39,553 bases of DNA, from positions 1 to 39,553 of the forward strand of contig JACPZW010000036.1 of the NCBI GenBank assembly GCA_016195265.1, given 5' to 3'. The DNA is from Acidobacteriota bacterium (GTDB lineage Bacteria; Acidobacteriota; Vicinamibacteria; Vicinamibacterales; CAVVIG01). The notes under the pieces are model-generated. The model did not search any database. It was not told the DNA's origin and saw only the letters and a program-made list of their open reading frames with translations. Below are positions 39,524 to 39,553 of the stretch, piece after piece; within the stretch, counting starts at the first letter, position 1, and each line of letters starts with the position of its first letter. A program made the position numbers and the translations under genes.

Positions 39524-39553
39524 GGCCAACGTGTGACGGGCTGCCGGACCGCG
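39524..39553 (+). other. Start of attC4 (cut by the window edge)
   Basis: GGCCAAC (39524-39530) is the exact complement of GTTGGCC, with which cassette 4 begins, and the following bases have the GGGCTGCCGGACCG arm-like form. Only the left arm is in view. Confidence 0.6.

Larger units (their letters stand above)
36517..39553 (+). mobile_element. Integron gene-cassette array without integrase (CALIN type)
   Basis: Four cassettes (36518-37323, 37324-37952, 37953-38693, 38694 to the window end) each begin with TTRRRY-type sequence, hold one plus-strand gene and end in an attC site. Every attC has its R'' box (RYYYAAC) complementary to the start of its own cassette and stem arms with conserved extrahelical G and A. 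No integrase gene is visible on either side; the array continues past the window edge, where one could lie. Confidence 0.92.

Overview
This is a GC-rich chromosomal window, probably from an Acidobacteriota genome of the Vicinamibacteria type. That placement is inferred from a carboxypeptidase-regulatory-domain TonB-type receptor, a DUF4159 protein, a split alternative complex III, many multiheme c-type cytochromes and dense GTAG-headed REP hairpins. There is no rRNA, tRNA or taxonomic marker, so it is a lineage guess. No tRNA, rRNA or CRISPR array was found.

Layout. (1) 1-840: the tail of an unknown gene, then an SdpR-like ArsR autorepressor whose apparent operator overlaps its own -10 element. 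(2) 841-4212 (minus): feoB-feoA-radical SAM/SPASM, an Fe(II) uptake operon coupled to a heme-type (AhbD/NirJ-like) radical SAM enzyme. (3) 4458-16166 (minus): about 12 kb of genes for a hydrogen-driven electron route. These are a monoheme cytochrome, a nonaheme cytochrome with its b-type membrane partner, a Tat-exported [NiFe] hydrogenase (small, large, cytochrome b, protease), a cytochrome c lipoprotein, a NapC/NirT-like multiheme protein, a decaheme MtrA/DmsE-type cytochrome and an MtrB/PioB-type porin. Two sigma-54-like promoters precede the two halves, and an intrinsic terminator follows mtrB. Read together they suggest H2 oxidation wired through quinones and multihemes to an outer-membrane conduit, that is, extracellular electron exchange. 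(4) 16421-22986: two radical SAM genes, DUF4159, a TIGR00300 (LOR/SDH) enzyme, a fibronectin-III remnant and a small overlapping gene pair. (5) 23317-31795 (minus): an alternative-complex-III/Qrc-like quinol oxidoreductase (split ActB, no second NrfD subunit) preceded by a copper monooxygenase-like cytochrome and its partner. (6) 32048-36521 (plus): an Oar-like receptor and a TPR protein.

(7) 36517-39553: an integron gene-cassette array with three complete attC sites, the start of a fourth and four cassettes, with no integrase in view. The first cassette begins exactly in the stop codon of the TPR gene. Three of the four cassette proteins resemble DNA-acting folds (HhH-like, HNH, PD-(D/E)XK/DUF4268-like). 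This is the most striking mobile feature of the window.

The intergenic spaces are colonised by two repeat families. One is GTAG-headed REP hairpins. The other is period-7 tandem tracts whose sequence differs from site to site while the 7-nt period is kept. Both have also entered reading frames in phase (inside the ActB molybdopterin subunit, in the signal-peptide region of the gene at 29268-30314, and at the feoA 5' end).
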